The translations under genes were made by a program, and so were the position numbers. From the NCBI RefSeq assembly GCF_018614915.1, contig NZ_JAGGNU010000034.1:186001-250000 (forward strand): 64,000 nucleotides of DNA. Direction: 5' to 3'. Shown here piece after piece: positions 33,352 to 43,585 of the stretch; position 1 is the stretch's first letter, and every line of letters starts with the position of its first letter. The notes beneath the pieces are model-generated. The model did no database searches, was not told the DNA's origin, and saw only the letters and a list, made by a program, of their open reading frames with translations. Source of the stretch: Variovorax paradoxus. GTDB taxonomy: Bacteria; Pseudomonadota; Gammaproteobacteria; Burkholderiales; Burkholderiaceae_C.

Positions 33352-33741
33352 ATGAAACTGCTCAGCGCTTCGATCCTCACTGCCGCCCTGCTTGCCGGAT
33401 GCGGCGGCATGTCCAGGATGGCCTCGGCGCCGGACACCCCGACGCGCACCGCCGACGGCGTGCTGATCGGCCCCACCGGCATGACGCTCTACACCTTCGA
33501 TCGGGATGCCGTCGGCAGCGGCAAGTCCGCCTGCAACGGACCGTGCGCCACCAACTGGCCGCCCCTGATGGCCGCCGACACGGCGAAGCCGATGGGCGCC
33601 TATACCATCGTCGTGCGCGACGACGGCAAGAAGCAGTGGGCCTACAAGGGCTGGCCGCTCCACTACTGGGCCAAGGACACCAAGGCCGGCGACAAGACCG
33701 GCGACGGCGTCAACAACGTCTGGAAGGTGGCGCGCCCCTGA
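33352..33741 (+). CDS. COG4315-type lipoprotein (YxFxxD repeat)
   Basis: This 129-residue predicted lipoprotein has C17 in LLAGC. The mature part contains LIGPTGMTLYTFDRDAVGSGKSACNGPCATNWPPL and the second half KKQWAYKGWPLHYWAKDTKAGDKTGDGVNNVWKV, the pattern of secreted proteins with repeated Y-F/Y-xxD motifs. Two cysteines (CNGPC) may be a disulphide or metal site. It is co-directional and 76 bp after the anti-sigma gene, preceded by its own GAAGGAG site, so it may be a target of this ECF sigma. Function is unknown. Confidence 0.85.
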   Translation: MKLLSASILTAALLAGCGGMSRMASAPDTPTRTADGVLIGPTGMTLYTFDRDAVGSGKSACNGPCATNWPPLMAADTAKPMGAYTIVVRDDGKKQWAYKGWPLHYWAKDTKAGDKTGDGVNNVWKVARP

Positions 33742-33750
33742 GCCTCGAGC

Positions 33751-34179
33751 TCAGCAGCGGCCCTTCTTGGCCTGGCCCGGCGGGCAGTGATAACCGCCGC
33801 CGTGGCCATGATCGTCATGCCGGCCATGGCTTTCATAGCGATCGTCGTCATGACCGCGGTGCTTGGCCTTGCGCTTCCAGTTGGGTTCCGCCCAGCGCCA
33901 GCCGCCGTCGGCACGCACCCAGCGGCCCGGCGCATAGTCGTAGTCGGGGCGAGCGCGCTCCCAGTAGCCCTGGCGCCAGCCGTAGGCGTCACGTTCCCAT
34001 TGCCAATGGCCTGCCACCCAGACATGGCCGACGCGCGGTGCCGGCATGCGCTCGAAACGCGGCGCCGGCGGGGCCACTGCAATGAGCCCCGGCACATGGA
34101 TGTTGACCGACACCTGGGCCGTTGTGGCCGAAGATGCCGCAGCCAGCACAGCGGCCAGCACGAAGGTGGAAAGGCGCAT
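33751..34179 (-). CDS. YXWGXW-repeat exported protein
   Basis: This 142-residue protein has a signal peptide (MRLSTFVLAAVLAAASSATTAQ). The mature part is rich in tryptophan and tyrosine repeats of the YXWGXW family (HVWVAGHWQWERDAYGWRQGYWERARPDYDYAPGRWVRADGGWRWAEPNW). The histidine- and glycine-rich tail (GHDDDRYESHGRHDDHGHGGGYHCPPG) could bind metal. ATG at 34179 is preceded by GGGAG. These proteins are widespread in Burkholderiales and their role is not known. It is convergent with the COG4315 lipoprotein gene. Confidence 0.85.
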   Translation of the reverse strand: MRLSTFVLAAVLAAASSATTAQVSVNIHVPGLIAVAPPAPRFERMPAPRVGHVWVAGHWQWERDAYGWRQGYWERARPDYDYAPGRWVRADGGWRWAEPNWKRKAKHRGHDDDRYESHGRHDDHGHGGGYHCPPGQAKKGRC

Positions 34180-34256
34180 CGAGATCTCCCTCTTGAAAAT
34201 GGAAGTCAAACGGACCCGGGCTTGCGCCGGACGTCGGTAGAAACACCAGGGCGAGT

Positions 34257-35195
34257 TTAGTGGGTACCGGGCAAGGGCTCGACGGCCGCGCGGCGATCAC
34301 GCAGCCCGAGCAGTTCGTTGAACACCAGCGCCCCGATCACAAGGGCACCACCAGTCAGCACACTGGGTGCCGGCTCCTCGCCGGCGCCGACCCAGGCCAG
34401 CGCGATGCCGAAGATGATCTCGAGCAGCGCCAGCAACGCGACCTCGGGCGCCTTCAGGATGCGCGCGCAGAGCACCGACAGCACGCACGGGATCGCCAGC
34501 TGGAATACGCCCAGGAAGGCGAGCAGGCTCAGGTCGTGCGCGTTGGCCTGAAGAGGCCACGCCAGCGGCAGCGTGGCCAGCGACGACATCGCCGCGCCGA
34601 CCAGCACCGAGGGGACCAGGTCGATATCGAGGCCCTTGGCATGCGCATGCTGCACCACGGTCCAGTTGCAGGCGCCGGCAATCGGCACGCACAGCGCCAC
34701 CAGCGTGCCGGCCAGGAGGCCGTCGCCGAGTTGGGTGCCATACATCCAGCCAATGCCGAGGCCCGCCACCACGATGGCGGCCCAGGTGCGCGCCGGCAGC
34801 CGCTGGCCGATGAAGATGCGCGCGGCGAGCGCGGTCAGCAGCGGACCCAGCGCCATGGTCACGAGCACGTTGGCCACGCTGGTCAGCGTGAGCGCCACCA
34901 TGAAGGCGGTGAACATCACGCACCAGCAGACGCCGGAGACCCAGAGCGCCGCCCCTCCGCCGCGGATCTTCGCGAACACGGCGCGCCCCTGCCACAGCGG
35001 CAGGATCACGAGCAGGGCCACGAGCGTGAAGAAGCTGCGCCAGAAGGTGATCTCGAAGCTGCGCGCCTCTTCGAGATGGCGGGTGACGACGCCCGCCGTG
35101 GCCCACATCAGGGTCACGGCGAGCATCAGCCAGACCGCGCGACCGTGGGTCAGCGCAGCCTTAGGCCGTGTCGCGGCCGGCGCGCTTGCGCTCAT
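34257..35195 (-). CDS. EamA-family (DMT) transporter
   Basis: This 312-residue protein has ten hydrophobic helices and the duplicated EamA fold: AVWLMLAVTLMWATAGVVTRHLEEARSFEITFWRSFFTLVALL in the first half and the repeat SLLAFLGVFQLAIPCVLSVLCARILKAPEVALLALLEIIFGIALAWV in the second. It likely exports a metabolite, but the substrate is not known. It overlaps the end of typA by 35 bp (start codon at 35195), so it may be co-translated with the translation-factor operon. Confidence 0.83.
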   Translation of the reverse strand: MSASAPAATRPKAALTHGRAVWLMLAVTLMWATAGVVTRHLEEARSFEITFWRSFFTLVALLVILPLWQGRAVFAKIRGGGAALWVSGVCWCVMFTAFMVALTLTSVANVLVTMALGPLLTALAARIFIGQRLPARTWAAIVVAGLGIGWMYGTQLGDGLLAGTLVALCVPIAGACNWTVVQHAHAKGLDIDLVPSVLVGAAMSSLATLPLAWPLQANAHDLSLLAFLGVFQLAIPCVLSVLCARILKAPEVALLALLEIIFGIALAWVGAGEEPAPSVLTGGALVIGALVFNELLGLRDRRAAVEPLPGTH

Positions 35196-36993
35196 GTTCC
35201 TTCAGGTAGCGCTTGCGCAGGCGCACGCTCTTGGGCGTGATCTCGACCAGCTCGTCGTCCTCGATGAATTCCACGCCGTATTCGAGCGTGAGGTCGATCG
35301 GCGGGGTGATCTTGATCGCGTCTTCCTTGCCCGAGACGCGGAAGTTGGTGAGCTGCTTGGTGCGCGTGGCGTTGACCACCAGGTCGTTGTCGCGGCTGTG
35401 GATGCCGACGATCATGCCTTCGTATACCGGATCGTTCGCGCGCACGAACATGCGGCCGCGGTCGTCCAGCTTGCCGAGCGCATAGGTGAAGATCTCGCCG
35501 TCGTCCATGGAAATCAGCACGCCGTTCTTGCGGCTGCCGATGTCGCCCTTGTGCGGCTCGTAGCTATCGAAGATGTTGGAGATCAGGCCCGAGCCGCGCG
35601 TCAGGTTCAGGAATTCGTTGGTGAAGCCGATCAGGCCCCGCGCCGGGATGCGGTACTCGAGGCGCACGCGGCCGCGGCCGTCCGGCTCCATGTTGACCAG
35701 CTCGCCCTTGCGCTCGCCCAGCGCCTGCATCACGCCGCCCTGGTGCTGGTCTTCGATGTCAGCGGTGACGAGCTCGATCGGCTCGTGCCTGACGCCGTCG
35801 ACGTCGCGGAACACCACGCGCGGCTTGGACACGGCCAGCTCGTAGCCTTCGCGACGCATGTTCTCCAGCAGGATGGTCAGGTGCAGTTCGCCGCGGCCCA
35901 TGACTTCGAAGATGCCTTCCTCGTCGGTTTCCTTCACACGCAGGGCCACGTTGTGCTGCAGCTCTTTCTGCAGGCGGTCCCAGATCTGGCGACTGGTGAC
36001 GAACTTGCCTTCACGGCCGGCCAGCGGGCTGGTGTTGACGCAGAAGTTCATCGTGAGCGTCGGCTCGTCGACCTTGAGCATGGGCAGCGGCGCCGGTGTC
36101 GTCGGGTCGGTGACAGTCACGCCGATGCCGATGTCGGTAATGCCGTTGATCAGCACGATCTCGCCCGGGCCCGCCTCGGTGGCCTGCACGCGTTCCAGGC
36201 CCTGGAAGGTCAGCACCTGGTTGACCCGGCCCTTGACGGACTTGCCGTCCGGACCTTCCATCACGACCACGTCCATCATCGGACGGATGGTCCCGGCGTT
36301 GATGCGGCCGACGCCGATCCGGCCGACGAAGGACGAAAAGTCGAGCGCGGAGATCTGCAGCTGCAGAGGCGCCTCGGGATTGCCCGCGTGATACGGCACG
36401 TGCTTGAGGATGGTGTCGAAGAGCGCCGACATGTCGGGACCCCACTGCTCGCCGTGCTCGCCCTCTTCCATCGACGACCAGCCGTTGATGCCCGAGGCGT
36501 AGACCACGGGAAAATCGAGCTGTTCGTCGGTGGCGCCGAGCTTGTCGAAGAGGTCGAAGGCGGCGTTGACCACGTAGTCGGGGCGCGCGCCGGGCTTGTC
36601 GACCTTGTTCACCACCAGGATGGGCTTGAGGCCCAAGGCCAGCGCCTTCTTGGTCACGAAGCGCGTCTGGGGCATTGGGCCTTCTTGCGCGTCGATCAGG
36701 AGCACCACGCCGTCCACCATGCTGAGCGCACGCTCCACCTCGCCGCCGAAGTCGGCGTGGCCGGGGGTATCGACGATGTTGATGTGCGTGCCTTGCCAGG
36801 TCACGGCGCAGTTCTTGGCCAGGATCGTGATGCCGCGCTCTTTTTCGATGGCGTTGTTGTCCATCACGGTGTCGACCACTTTCTCGTGTTCGGCGAAGGT
36901 GCCGGACTGGCGCAGCAGTTGGTCGACCATGGTGGTCTTGCCATGGTCCACGTGGGCAATGATGGCGATGTTGCGAATCTGGTTGGTGCTCAT
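35161..36993 (-). CDS. typA: Ribosome-binding GTPase TypA/BipA
   Basis: This 610-residue translational GTPase has the P-loop AHVDHGKT at about 13-20, switch II DTPGH, and NKVD. Domains II, III, V-like and the BipA-specific C-terminal domain follow ([75 protein letters not shown]). TypA assists ribosome assembly and stress adaptation. It overlaps the truB stop by 4 bp (ATGA) and the next EamA gene by 35 bp. The order rimP-nusA-infB-rbfA-truB-typA is common in betaproteobacteria. Confidence 0.96.
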   Translation of the reverse strand: MSTNQIRNIAIIAHVDHGKTTMVDQLLRQSGTFAEHEKVVDTVMDNNAIEKERGITILAKNCAVTWQGTHINIVDTPGHADFGGEVERALSMVDGVVLLIDAQEGPMPQTRFVTKKALALGLKPILVVNKVDKPGARPDYVVNAAFDLFDKLGATDEQLDFPVVYASGINGWSSMEEGEHGEQWGPDMSALFDTILKHVPYHAGNPEAPLQLQISALDFSSFVGRIGVGRINAGTIRPMMDVVVMEGPDGKSVKGRVNQVLTFQGLERVQATEAGPGEIVLINGITDIGIGVTVTDPTTPAPLPMLKVDEPTLTMNFCVNTSPLAGREGKFVTSRQIWDRLQKELQHNVALRVKETDEEGIFEVMGRGELHLTILLENMRREGYELAVSKPRVVFRDVDGVRHEPIELVTADIEDQHQGGVMQALGERKGELVNMEPDGRGRVRLEYRIPARGLIGFTNEFLNLTRGSGLISNIFDSYEPHKGDIGSRKNGVLISMDDGEIFTYALGKLDDRGRMFVRANDPVYEGMIVGIHSRDNDLVVNATRTKQLTNFRVSGKEDAIKITPPIDLTLEYGVEFIEDDELVEITPKSVRLRKRYLKEHERKRAGRDTA

Positions 36994-37934
36994 GGTGTCG
37001 CTTCGGTCAAAAGTGTCTGCTGGATTTCGATGGGGTTCAGCAAGCGCCCCGGGATCAGTTCGCCGGCCTTGATGTGGGCCGTGCCGAGAAATGCATGCGG
37101 CTCGCGGCCGAAGACGGCAACCTCCGCCGCGTCAGGCCAATCGCCGCGACGGCGCAAGCCCGAAAGAAAACGTTGCGCATCTTCGATGCCGAGCGTGACG
37201 CTCGTGTGGCCGGCCACCAGGGCTTCGGTCGGCAGCAGTTGCGCCAACCGCTCGTCCTCGCTCATGGCTTCGAGCGCATCCAGCGTCACGCATTGCGAAA
37301 CGTCGAAGCCGCCGGTGGCGGTGCGGCGCAGCGCGCTGAGATGGGCGCCGCAGCCGAGCGCTTCACCGATGTCCTCGCCGAGCGTGCGGATGTAGGTGCC
37401 CTTGCTCACGGTCGCATCGATGCGGATGTCGTCGCTGGACAAAGGCGCAAGCGCAAGGCGGTAGATCGTCACCTCGCGCGCCGCGCGCTCGACCTCGACG
37501 CCTTCGCGCGCGTACTCGTAGAGCGCCTTGCCGTCCTTCTTGAGGGCGCTGTGCATCGGCGGCACCTGGCGGATCGGGCCGGTGAACTGCGCCTCGACGC
37601 GCGCCAGGTCGGCGGGCGTCACGGCGACGGGCCGTTCGGCGATCACCGCGCCTTCGGCATCGCCGGTGGAGGTCTTCACGCCCAGCCGCGCGATCGCCTC
37701 GTAGCGCTTGTCGGCGTCAAGGTGCAGCTGGCTGAACTTGGTCGCCGCGCCGAAGCACAGCGGCAGCACGCCGCTTGCGAGCGGATCGAGCGTGCCCGTG
37801 TGCCCCGCCTTCTCGGCGCGCAGCAGCCACTTGGCCTTCTGCAATGCCTGGTTGCTGGAAAGACCCAGCGGCTTGTCGAGCAACAGCACCCCGTGCACAG
37901 GGCGCCGCTGCACCCGTGTGCGTGGCGCGTTCAT
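36990..37934 (-). CDS. truB: tRNA pseudouridine-55 synthase TruB
   Basis: This 314-residue enzyme modifies U55 in the T-loop of tRNAs. The catalytic aspartate is D50 in [11 protein letters not shown], preceded by the [14 protein letters not shown] motif. [20 protein letters not shown] is the conserved C-side motif, and [10 protein letters not shown] region is intact. It overlaps typA by 4 bp and follows rbfA by 2 bp. Length agrees with other beta/gammaproteobacterial TruB proteins. Confidence 0.96.
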   Translation of the reverse strand: MNAPRTRVQRRPVHGVLLLDKPLGLSSNQALQKAKWLLRAEKAGHTGTLDPLASGVLPLCFGAATKFSQLHLDADKRYEAIARLGVKTSTGDAEGAVIAERPVAVTPADLARVEAQFTGPIRQVPPMHSALKKDGKALYEYAREGVEVERAAREVTIYRLALAPLSSDDIRIDATVSKGTYIRTLGEDIGEALGCGAHLSALRRTATGGFDVSQCVTLDALEAMSEDERLAQLLPTEALVAGHTSVTLGIEDAQRFLSGLRRRGDWPDAAEVAVFGREPHAFLGTAHIKAGELIPGRLLNPIEIQQTLLTEATP

Positions 37935-37936
37935 CT

Positions 37937-38308
37937 TCAGTCGTCTTTGGAACGTGAAGCGACGGCCTGCGCAATCAGCGCATTCATGTCGGCTGCGCGC
38001 TCAGTCGTGCGGTCGAACTGGAAATGCAGCGTCGGCACCGTGTGGATGTGCAAGCGCTTGAAGAGGCCGTTGCGCAGGAAGCCCGCGGCCTGGTTCAGCG
38101 CCTCGGTGGTTTCCACCGGATCGCCCACGAGCAGGCTGAAGAAGACCTTCGCGTGCGCGTAGTCGGGCGTGACCTCGACCGCCTGGATCGTGACCATGCC
38201 CACCCGCGGGTCCTTCAACTCGCGCGCGATCAGCTCCGTCAGATCGCGCTGGATCTGATCGGCGACCTTGAAGGCGCGGTTGGGAGTGGCGGCTTTTCGC
38301 TTAGGCAT
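37937..38308 (-). CDS. rbfA: 30S ribosome-binding factor RbfA
   Basis: This 123-residue KH-like protein is needed for 16S rRNA 5'-end maturation and cold adaptation. Motifs are [50 protein letters not shown] and [31 protein letters not shown]. It lies 21 bp after infB and 2 bp before truB on the same strand. The order and size are as in other proteobacteria. Confidence 0.96.
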   Translation of the reverse strand: MPKRKAATPNRAFKVADQIQRDLTELIARELKDPRVGMVTIQAVEVTPDYAHAKVFFSLLVGDPVETTEALNQAAGFLRNGLFKRLHIHTVPTLHFQFDRTTERAADMNALIAQAVASRSKDD

Positions 38309-38329
38309 GGCCAGGGTCGCATCGGACGC

Positions 38330-41248
38330 TTACAGCGTACGCGCGATCTCTTTGATCTCGAAGAACTCCAGCTGATCACCCTCTTTGATGTCGTTGTAGT
38401 TCTTGAGCTTGATACCGCACTCGAAGCCTTCGCGCACTTCGCGCACGTCGTCCTTCAGGCGCTTGATCGAGTCGACCTCGCCCGTGTAGACCACCACGTT
38501 GTCGCGCAGCAGGCGGAAATGCGCGCTGCGGTTGACCGAACCCGAGGTGACCATACAGCCTGCGACCGTACCGATCTTGGAGGCCACGAACACGGTGCGG
38601 ATCTCGGCCGAGCCGATGATCTCTTCGCGCCGCTCCGGAGCCAGCATGCCCGACATGGCCACCTTGATCTCGTCCACAGCGTCGTAGATGATGCTGTAGT
38701 AGTTCAGCTGCACGCCGTTGCCTTCGGCCAGCTTCCGCGCGCCGGCATCGGCCCGCACGTTGAAGCCGATCACGATCGCCTTCGACGCGATGGCAAGGTT
38801 GATGTCGCTTTCGCTGATGCCGCCCACACCGGCGTACACCATCTGAACCTTGACCTCGTCGGTCGCCAATTTGAGGAGCGACTGCGCCAGTGCTTCCTGC
38901 GAGCCCTGGACGTCGGCCTTGATGATGATCCGCAAGGTCTGCACTTCGCCCGCCGACAGGTCGGTGAACATGTTCTGCAGGCTCGCGGCCTGTTGCCGGG
39001 CCAGCTTGGTGTTGCGGAACTTGCCGGCGCGGTAGGTCGCGATCTCGCGCGCACGGCGCTCGTCGCCCATCACCATGAACTCGTCGCCGGCCTGCGGCAC
39101 TTCGGTCAGGCCCTGGATCTCGACCGGGATCGAGGGACCGGCCAACTTGATGGTCTTGCCGTCCTCGTCGAGCATGGCGCGCACGCGGCCGAAGGTCGAG
39201 CCGGCCAGCACCACGTCGCCGGTCTTGAGCGTGCCGGACTGCACCAGCACGGTCGCGACCGGGCCGCGGCCCTTGTCGAGCTGCGCTTCGATCACCAGGC
39301 CCTTGGCGGCGGCATCCACCGGCGCCTTGAGCTCCAGCACTTCGGCCTGCAGCAGCACCTGCTCGAGCAGGTCGTCGACGCCCTGCCCGGTCTTCGCGGA
39401 GACCGGCACGAAGGGCACGTCGCCGCCGTACTCTTCCGGCACGACTTCTTCGGCCACCAGCTCCTGCTTGACGCGATCGAGGTGGGCATCGGGCTTGTCG
39501 ATCTTGTTGATCGCGACCACGATCGGAACACCCGCCGCCTTCGCGTGCTTGATGGCTTCCTTGGTCTGGGGCATGACGCCGTCGTCCGCAGCGACCACCA
39601 GGATCACGATGTCGGTCGCCTGCGCGCCGCGGGCTCGCATAGCGGTGAAGGCCTCGTGGCCGGGCGTGTCGAGGAAGGACACCATGCCGCGCGCCGTTTC
39701 GACGTGATAGGCACCGATGTGCTGCGTGATGCCGCCGGCTTCGCCCGCGGCCACCTTGGCGCGACGGATGTAGTCGAGCAGCGAGGTCTTGCCGTGGTCG
39801 ACGTGGCCCATGACGGTCACGACCGGCGCGCGCGGCAGGGCTTCGGCGTTCTGCGCCGAGACGTCCTCGTCGGTGAAGGCTTCCGGATCGTCCAGCGCAG
39901 CAACCACCGCAGTGTGGCCCATGTCTTCCACGATGATCATCGCGGTGTCCTGGTCCAGCGACTGGTTGATGGTCGCCATCTGGCCGAGCTTCATCAGCTG
40001 CTTGATGACTTCCGACGCCTTGACGGCCATCTTGTGAGCGAGTTCCGAGACCGTGATGGTTTCGGGCACGTGCACTTCGAGCACGCGCGCCTCCACCGGC
40101 GCGGCCTGGACGCGTTCTTCATGGCCTCCGCGGTCGTTGCCGCGACGTCCGCGCGGACCGCCGCGCCAGTTGCCGCGGCCGACACCGCCGCTGGCGTCGC
40201 CGCGGGTCTTGATTTCCTTCTTCTTGGCGGTGTCGCCGGCCCAGCTCGAGGAGAGCTTGGCCGATTTGACTTCCTTGCCGGCACCGGCGGCACCGGGTGC
40301 CGTGGTGCCAGGAGCGGCGGGCGCCCCCGCGCGCGCCGCCGGCGCGGTCGGCTTGTGCAGCGTGCCCTTCACGCCCGCGGCCTTGACTTCCGGCGCAGGC
40401 TTCTCGGGCGCCTTGTGCGGCACCAGCACGCGGGCCGGTGCGTTCATCATGGCGCGGATGGCTTCCGCTTCGGCCAGCGCCTTGCGGCGGCGCTCGTCGA
40501 GGTCCTTGGCGCGCGCGGCTTCCTCGTCGGCGCGGGCCTTGGACTCGGCGGCGGCCTTGGTCTTGGCATCTTCCTTGACCTGCGCGGCGGCCGCTTCGGC
40601 AGCGGCCTTGCGGCTGGTCTCAGCCGGTGCTTCTTCAGGCGCCTCGGGGGCACCTTCGGTCACCGCGGCCGGCTTCTCTGCAGCCTTCTTGCTGCGAGCC
40701 GCCTTGGCTTCCTGCTCGGCCTGTTCGGCGCGCTCGACTTTCTCGCGCTCGCGTGCCTCGGTCTCCTCGCGCAGGCGGCGCTTCTCGACCAGCTCTTCCT
40801 CCTGGCGGCGGATCAGCTCGGCCTGGCGGCGCGCCTCTTCCTCGCGGCGTGCGAGTTCGGCTTCGTCGATGCGCGGAGCGGCCGGCGCGGCAGCAACCGG
40901 CGCCTCGACCGGCGGGTGCACCACCTCGGGCGCGGCCGGGTGGCCCTCATCGCGCTGGATGAAGGTGCGCTTCTTGCGCACCTCGACCTGGATGGTGCGC
41001 GCGCGGCCGGTGGCGTCGGCCTGTTTGATCTCGCTGGTCGACTTCTTGGTCAGCGTGATCTTCTTGCGCTCCGGCTCGACCGTGCCATGGCTGGCTTTCA
41101 GGAAGCCGAGCAGGCGCTGCTTGTCGGCCTCGGTGAGCGCATCGGTCGGGGCGGCCTTGGCCACCCCTGCGCTCTTGAGCTGGTCAAGCAGGATTTCGGG
41201 AGTCTTCTTGAGCTCGTTCGCGAACTCGGCGACAGTGGTACTGGACAT
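38330..41248 (-). CDS. infB: Translation initiation factor IF-2
   Basis: This 972-residue GTPase brings fMet-tRNA to the 30S subunit. N-terminal IF2-N motifs ([25 protein letters not shown]) are followed by a long alanine/glutamate/arginine-rich segment (about 100-390), then a second IF2-N-like region and the GTPase domain from about residue 470 ([29 protein letters not shown]). Domains II-C2 follow to the end. The long charged linker is the usual variable part of the protein. The gene is in the nusA-infB-rbfA operon, 24 bp after nusA. Confidence 0.97.
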   Translation of the reverse strand: MSSTTVAEFANELKKTPEILLDQLKSAGVAKAAPTDALTEADKQRLLGFLKASHGTVEPERKKITLTKKSTSEIKQADATGRARTIQVEVRKKRTFIQRDEGHPAAPEVVHPPVEAPVAAAPAAPRIDEAELARREEEARRQAELIRRQEEELVEKRRLREETEAREREKVERAEQAEQEAKAARSKKAAEKPAAVTEGAPEAPEEAPAETSRKAAAEAAAAQVKEDAKTKAAAESKARADEEAARAKDLDERRRKALAEAEAIRAMMNAPARVLVPHKAPEKPAPEVKAAGVKGTLHKPTAPAARAGAPAAPGTTAPGAAGAGKEVKSAKLSSSWAGDTAKKKEIKTRGDASGGVGRGNWRGGPRGRRGNDRGGHEERVQAAPVEARVLEVHVPETITVSELAHKMAVKASEVIKQLMKLGQMATINQSLDQDTAMIIVEDMGHTAVVAALDDPEAFTDEDVSAQNAEALPRAPVVTVMGHVDHGKTSLLDYIRRAKVAAGEAGGITQHIGAYHVETARGMVSFLDTPGHEAFTAMRARGAQATDIVILVVAADDGVMPQTKEAIKHAKAAGVPIVVAINKIDKPDAHLDRVKQELVAEEVVPEEYGGDVPFVPVSAKTGQGVDDLLEQVLLQAEVLELKAPVDAAAKGLVIEAQLDKGRGPVATVLVQSGTLKTGDVVLAGSTFGRVRAMLDEDGKTIKLAGPSIPVEIQGLTEVPQAGDEFMVMGDERRAREIATYRAGKFRNTKLARQQAASLQNMFTDLSAGEVQTLRIIIKADVQGSQEALAQSLLKLATDEVKVQMVYAGVGGISESDINLAIASKAIVIGFNVRADAGARKLAEGNGVQLNYYSIIYDAVDEIKVAMSGMLAPERREEIIGSAEIRTVFVASKIGTVAGCMVTSGSVNRSAHFRLLRDNVVVYTGEVDSIKRLKDDVREVREGFECGIKLKNYNDIKEGDQLEFFEIKEIARTL

Positions 41249-41272
41249 ATTGGTTTCGTGCCTCCATGACCG

Positions 41273-42757
41273 TCACTCTTGGCCGGCGAACCAGTGTTCG
41301 CGGGCTTTCAAGATGAGGTGCTTGGCGTCATCGGCGCTCTGGCCGGTGATCTCGGTGAGTTCATCGACCGCAAGGTCGGCCAGGTCGTCGCGGGTGTGCA
41401 CACCCGCCTCGGCCAGTTTCGGAATCAGGGCCGGGTCGAGGCCGTCGAGGTCGCGCAGGTCCTGCGAGACGCTCTCGACGTTCTCTTCCCGGGCGATTTC
41501 CATCGTCAGCAGCGCATCCTTGGCGCGCGAACGCAGCTCGTTGATCGTGTCTTCGTCGAAGCTCTCGATCTCGAGCAGCTCGGAAATCGGCACATAGGCC
41601 ACCTCTTCCAGGCTGGTGAAGCCTTCGGAGATCAGGATGTCGGCGATTTCCTCGTCGACATCGAGCTTCTCCATGAAAAGCTTGCGGCTGGCATCCGTCT
41701 CGGTCGCCTGCTTCTGGGCCGACTCGTTGGCGTCCATGATGTTGATCTTCCAGCCGGTCAGGTCGGAGGCGAGCCTCACGTTCTGGCCGCCGCGGCCGAT
41801 CGCGATCGCGAGGTTTTCCTCGTCGACCACCACGTCCATCGCATGCTTTTCCTCGTCGACCACGATCGACGACACATTGGCCGGCGCAAGCGCGCCGATC
41901 ACGAACTGGGCCGGGTCTTCGCTCCACAGCACGATGTCGACGCGTTCGCCGGCCAGCTCGTTGGTGACGGCGTTGACGCGCGTGCCGCGCACGCCGACGC
42001 AGGTGCCGATCGGGTCGACCCGCTTGTCGTGCGAAAGCACGGCGATCTTGGCGCGCGAACCGGGGTCGCGGGCGCAGCTCTTGATCTCGAGCAGGCCCTG
42101 CTCGATCTCGGGCACTTCCTGGCGGAACAGCTCGATCATGAATTCGGGCGCCGAGCGCGACAGGATGATCGGCGCGCCGCGCAGCGTCAGGTCGACCTCC
42201 ATGATCATGGCCCGCACGCGGTCGCCGTTGCGCAGGTTTTCCTTGGCGATCATCTCGCTGCGGCGCAGGCGACCTTCGACGCGGCCGGCCTCGACGATGA
42301 TGTCACCCTTGTCCAGGCGCTTGACGGTGCCGGTGAAGATCCTCTCGCCGCGCGACATGAAGTCGTTGAGCAGCATCTCGCGCTCGGCGTCGCGGATCTT
42401 CTGCAGGATGACCTGCTTGGCCGCCATCGCGCCGATGCGGCCGATCGGCACCGACTCCACCGATTCCTCGATGTACTCGTCGAGCTCGATGTCGGGCATC
42501 TCTTCCTTGGCTTCGAACAGCAGGATTTCCTGGTCGGGCAGCTGCAGGCCGGCCTCGTCGGGCACCACGTGCCAGCGGCGGAAGGTCTCGTAGTCGCCGC
42601 TGTCGCGATCGACCGCGACGCGGATGTCCACGTCGCCCTGGTAGAGCTTCTTGGTGGCTTGCGCCAGGGCGGACTCGACCGCGCCGAAGACCACGTCGCG
42701 TTCGACGTTTTTCTCGCGCGAGATCGCATCCACCAACATCAACATTTCGCGATTCAT
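41273..42757 (-). CDS. nusA: Transcription termination/antitermination factor NusA
   Basis: This 494-residue protein binds RNA polymerase. It has the N-terminal NusA domain ([39 protein letters not shown]), an S1 domain, two KH domains ([42 protein letters not shown]) and C-terminal acidic helical repeats (about 350-490), as in other proteobacteria. ATG at 42757 gives the standard start; the frame is open 71 codons upstream over rimP and is not used. It follows rimP by 17 bp. Confidence 0.96.
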   Translation of the reverse strand: MNREMLMLVDAISREKNVERDVVFGAVESALAQATKKLYQGDVDIRVAVDRDSGDYETFRRWHVVPDEAGLQLPDQEILLFEAKEEMPDIELDEYIEESVESVPIGRIGAMAAKQVILQKIRDAEREMLLNDFMSRGERIFTGTVKRLDKGDIIVEAGRVEGRLRRSEMIAKENLRNGDRVRAMIMEVDLTLRGAPIILSRSAPEFMIELFRQEVPEIEQGLLEIKSCARDPGSRAKIAVLSHDKRVDPIGTCVGVRGTRVNAVTNELAGERVDIVLWSEDPAQFVIGALAPANVSSIVVDEEKHAMDVVVDEENLAIAIGRGGQNVRLASDLTGWKINIMDANESAQKQATETDASRKLFMEKLDVDEEIADILISEGFTSLEEVAYVPISELLEIESFDEDTINELRSRAKDALLTMEIAREENVESVSQDLRDLDGLDPALIPKLAEAGVHTRDDLADLAVDELTEITGQSADDAKHLILKAREHWFAGQE

Positions 42758-42774
42758 GCCACCACTCTCCTTGT

Positions 42775-43401
42775 TCAGTCCGACACCTTCGTGTCGGGTT
42801 TGGGCCTGCGCCCCTTGAAATCCACTATCGGGGCCAGCCGCGCCTCGCGCAGCTCGTCCAATGCAAAACCCAGCGCCTGCAGGGGGGCGGGCGCGCGCTT
42901 CTTGCTGATCTTCTGACCGGGCTTCGGCTCGGGTCGTCCTTCTGGCTCCTGGCTCCAGACGATCTGCCACCCCTGGGAGCCATCGGCCCCTGCGACCCGC
43001 TCCAGCGTGCCGCGAAATTTCTTGCGGTTGGCCGCCACCTGGCCGAGCGCCGCCGCGCCCATCGGCGCCTTCAGCGTGATGTCGATCACCTCGCCGGTAA
43101 AACGTTCGAAATCCTGCTCATTGCGCAGCGGCCGGTCAATACCCGGCGAGGACACCTCGAGCCGCTTGTAGTCGGCGCCGTCCACCTCGAGGGCGAACTG
43201 CAGCTGCCGGGTGACCTTCTCGCAGTCTTCGACGGTGACGAAAGGCTCGGGCGCGCCGGCATCGGCAGCAGCTTCTGAAATGGGGCCGCTCCAGGGCAAA
43301 TCAATCGTTACGCGCAGCAGTCCTCCGGCCGAGCGTTCGATCTCGACCAGGTCGTAGCCGAGGCCGGCCACGGTTTGTTCCACTGTCTGCTGCAATGCCA
43401 C
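42775..43401 (-). CDS. rimP: Ribosome maturation factor RimP
   Basis: This 208-residue 30S maturation factor belongs to the YhbC/RimP family ([75 protein letters not shown]). The start is GTG at 43401 ([13 protein letters not shown], in line with relatives); a TTG at 43440 would add 13 residues without a domain reason. The C-terminus has a charged extension ([21 protein letters not shown]) as seen in several Burkholderiales. It heads the operon continuing to nusA and infB. Confidence 0.92.
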   Translation of the reverse strand: MALQQTVEQTVAGLGYDLVEIERSAGGLLRVTIDLPWSGPISEAAADAGAPEPFVTVEDCEKVTRQLQFALEVDGADYKRLEVSSPGIDRPLRNEQDFERFTGEVIDITLKAPMGAAALGQVAANRKKFRGTLERVAGADGSQGWQIVWSQEPEGRPEPKPGQKISKKRAPAPLQALGFALDELREARLAPIVDFKGRRPKPDTKVSD

Positions 43402-43502
43402 GTGTCTTGATGCGCCTTCTGGTGTGCCCGACGCCGCCAACTGCCCTTGCCTATGTCATTGGCTTCATTGGCGTCATCGGCGGCATCGAGAAATGCTTCG
43501 AC

Positions 43503-43540
43503 CAATAAAAAACGGGCGGTGGGTACCCGCCCGTTTGGTC
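43503..43540 (-). terminator. Intrinsic terminator after the YbfB-like MFS gene
   Basis: AAACGGGCGG (43510-43519) and CCGCCCGTTT (43527-43536) form a perfect 10-bp stem with a 7-nt loop. On the minus strand it is followed by TTTTTT-ATT, a clear rho-independent signal. It ends transcription from the MFS gene at 43586-44791 and insulates the rimP operon downstream. Confidence 0.85.
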
Positions 43541-43585
43541 GTGAGCCTCGAATTATATGCCAATCACGTCTGAAAGCACGGGTTT

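Noticed and set aside
35161..35195. 35-bp overlap of the EamA transporter with typA as a sign of a wrong start
   Set aside because: The EamA start gives a sensible hydrophilic N-terminus before the first helix; a later start would cut close to TM1. The overlap is kept, though the exact start is less sure.
38024..41269. A very long open frame (over 1000 codons) on the plus strand opposite infB and rbfA
   Set aside because: It is antisense to well-conserved genes, is low in complexity (runs of R, A, G, L, H) and has no recognised domain. Long shadow frames are expected in GC-rich DNA.
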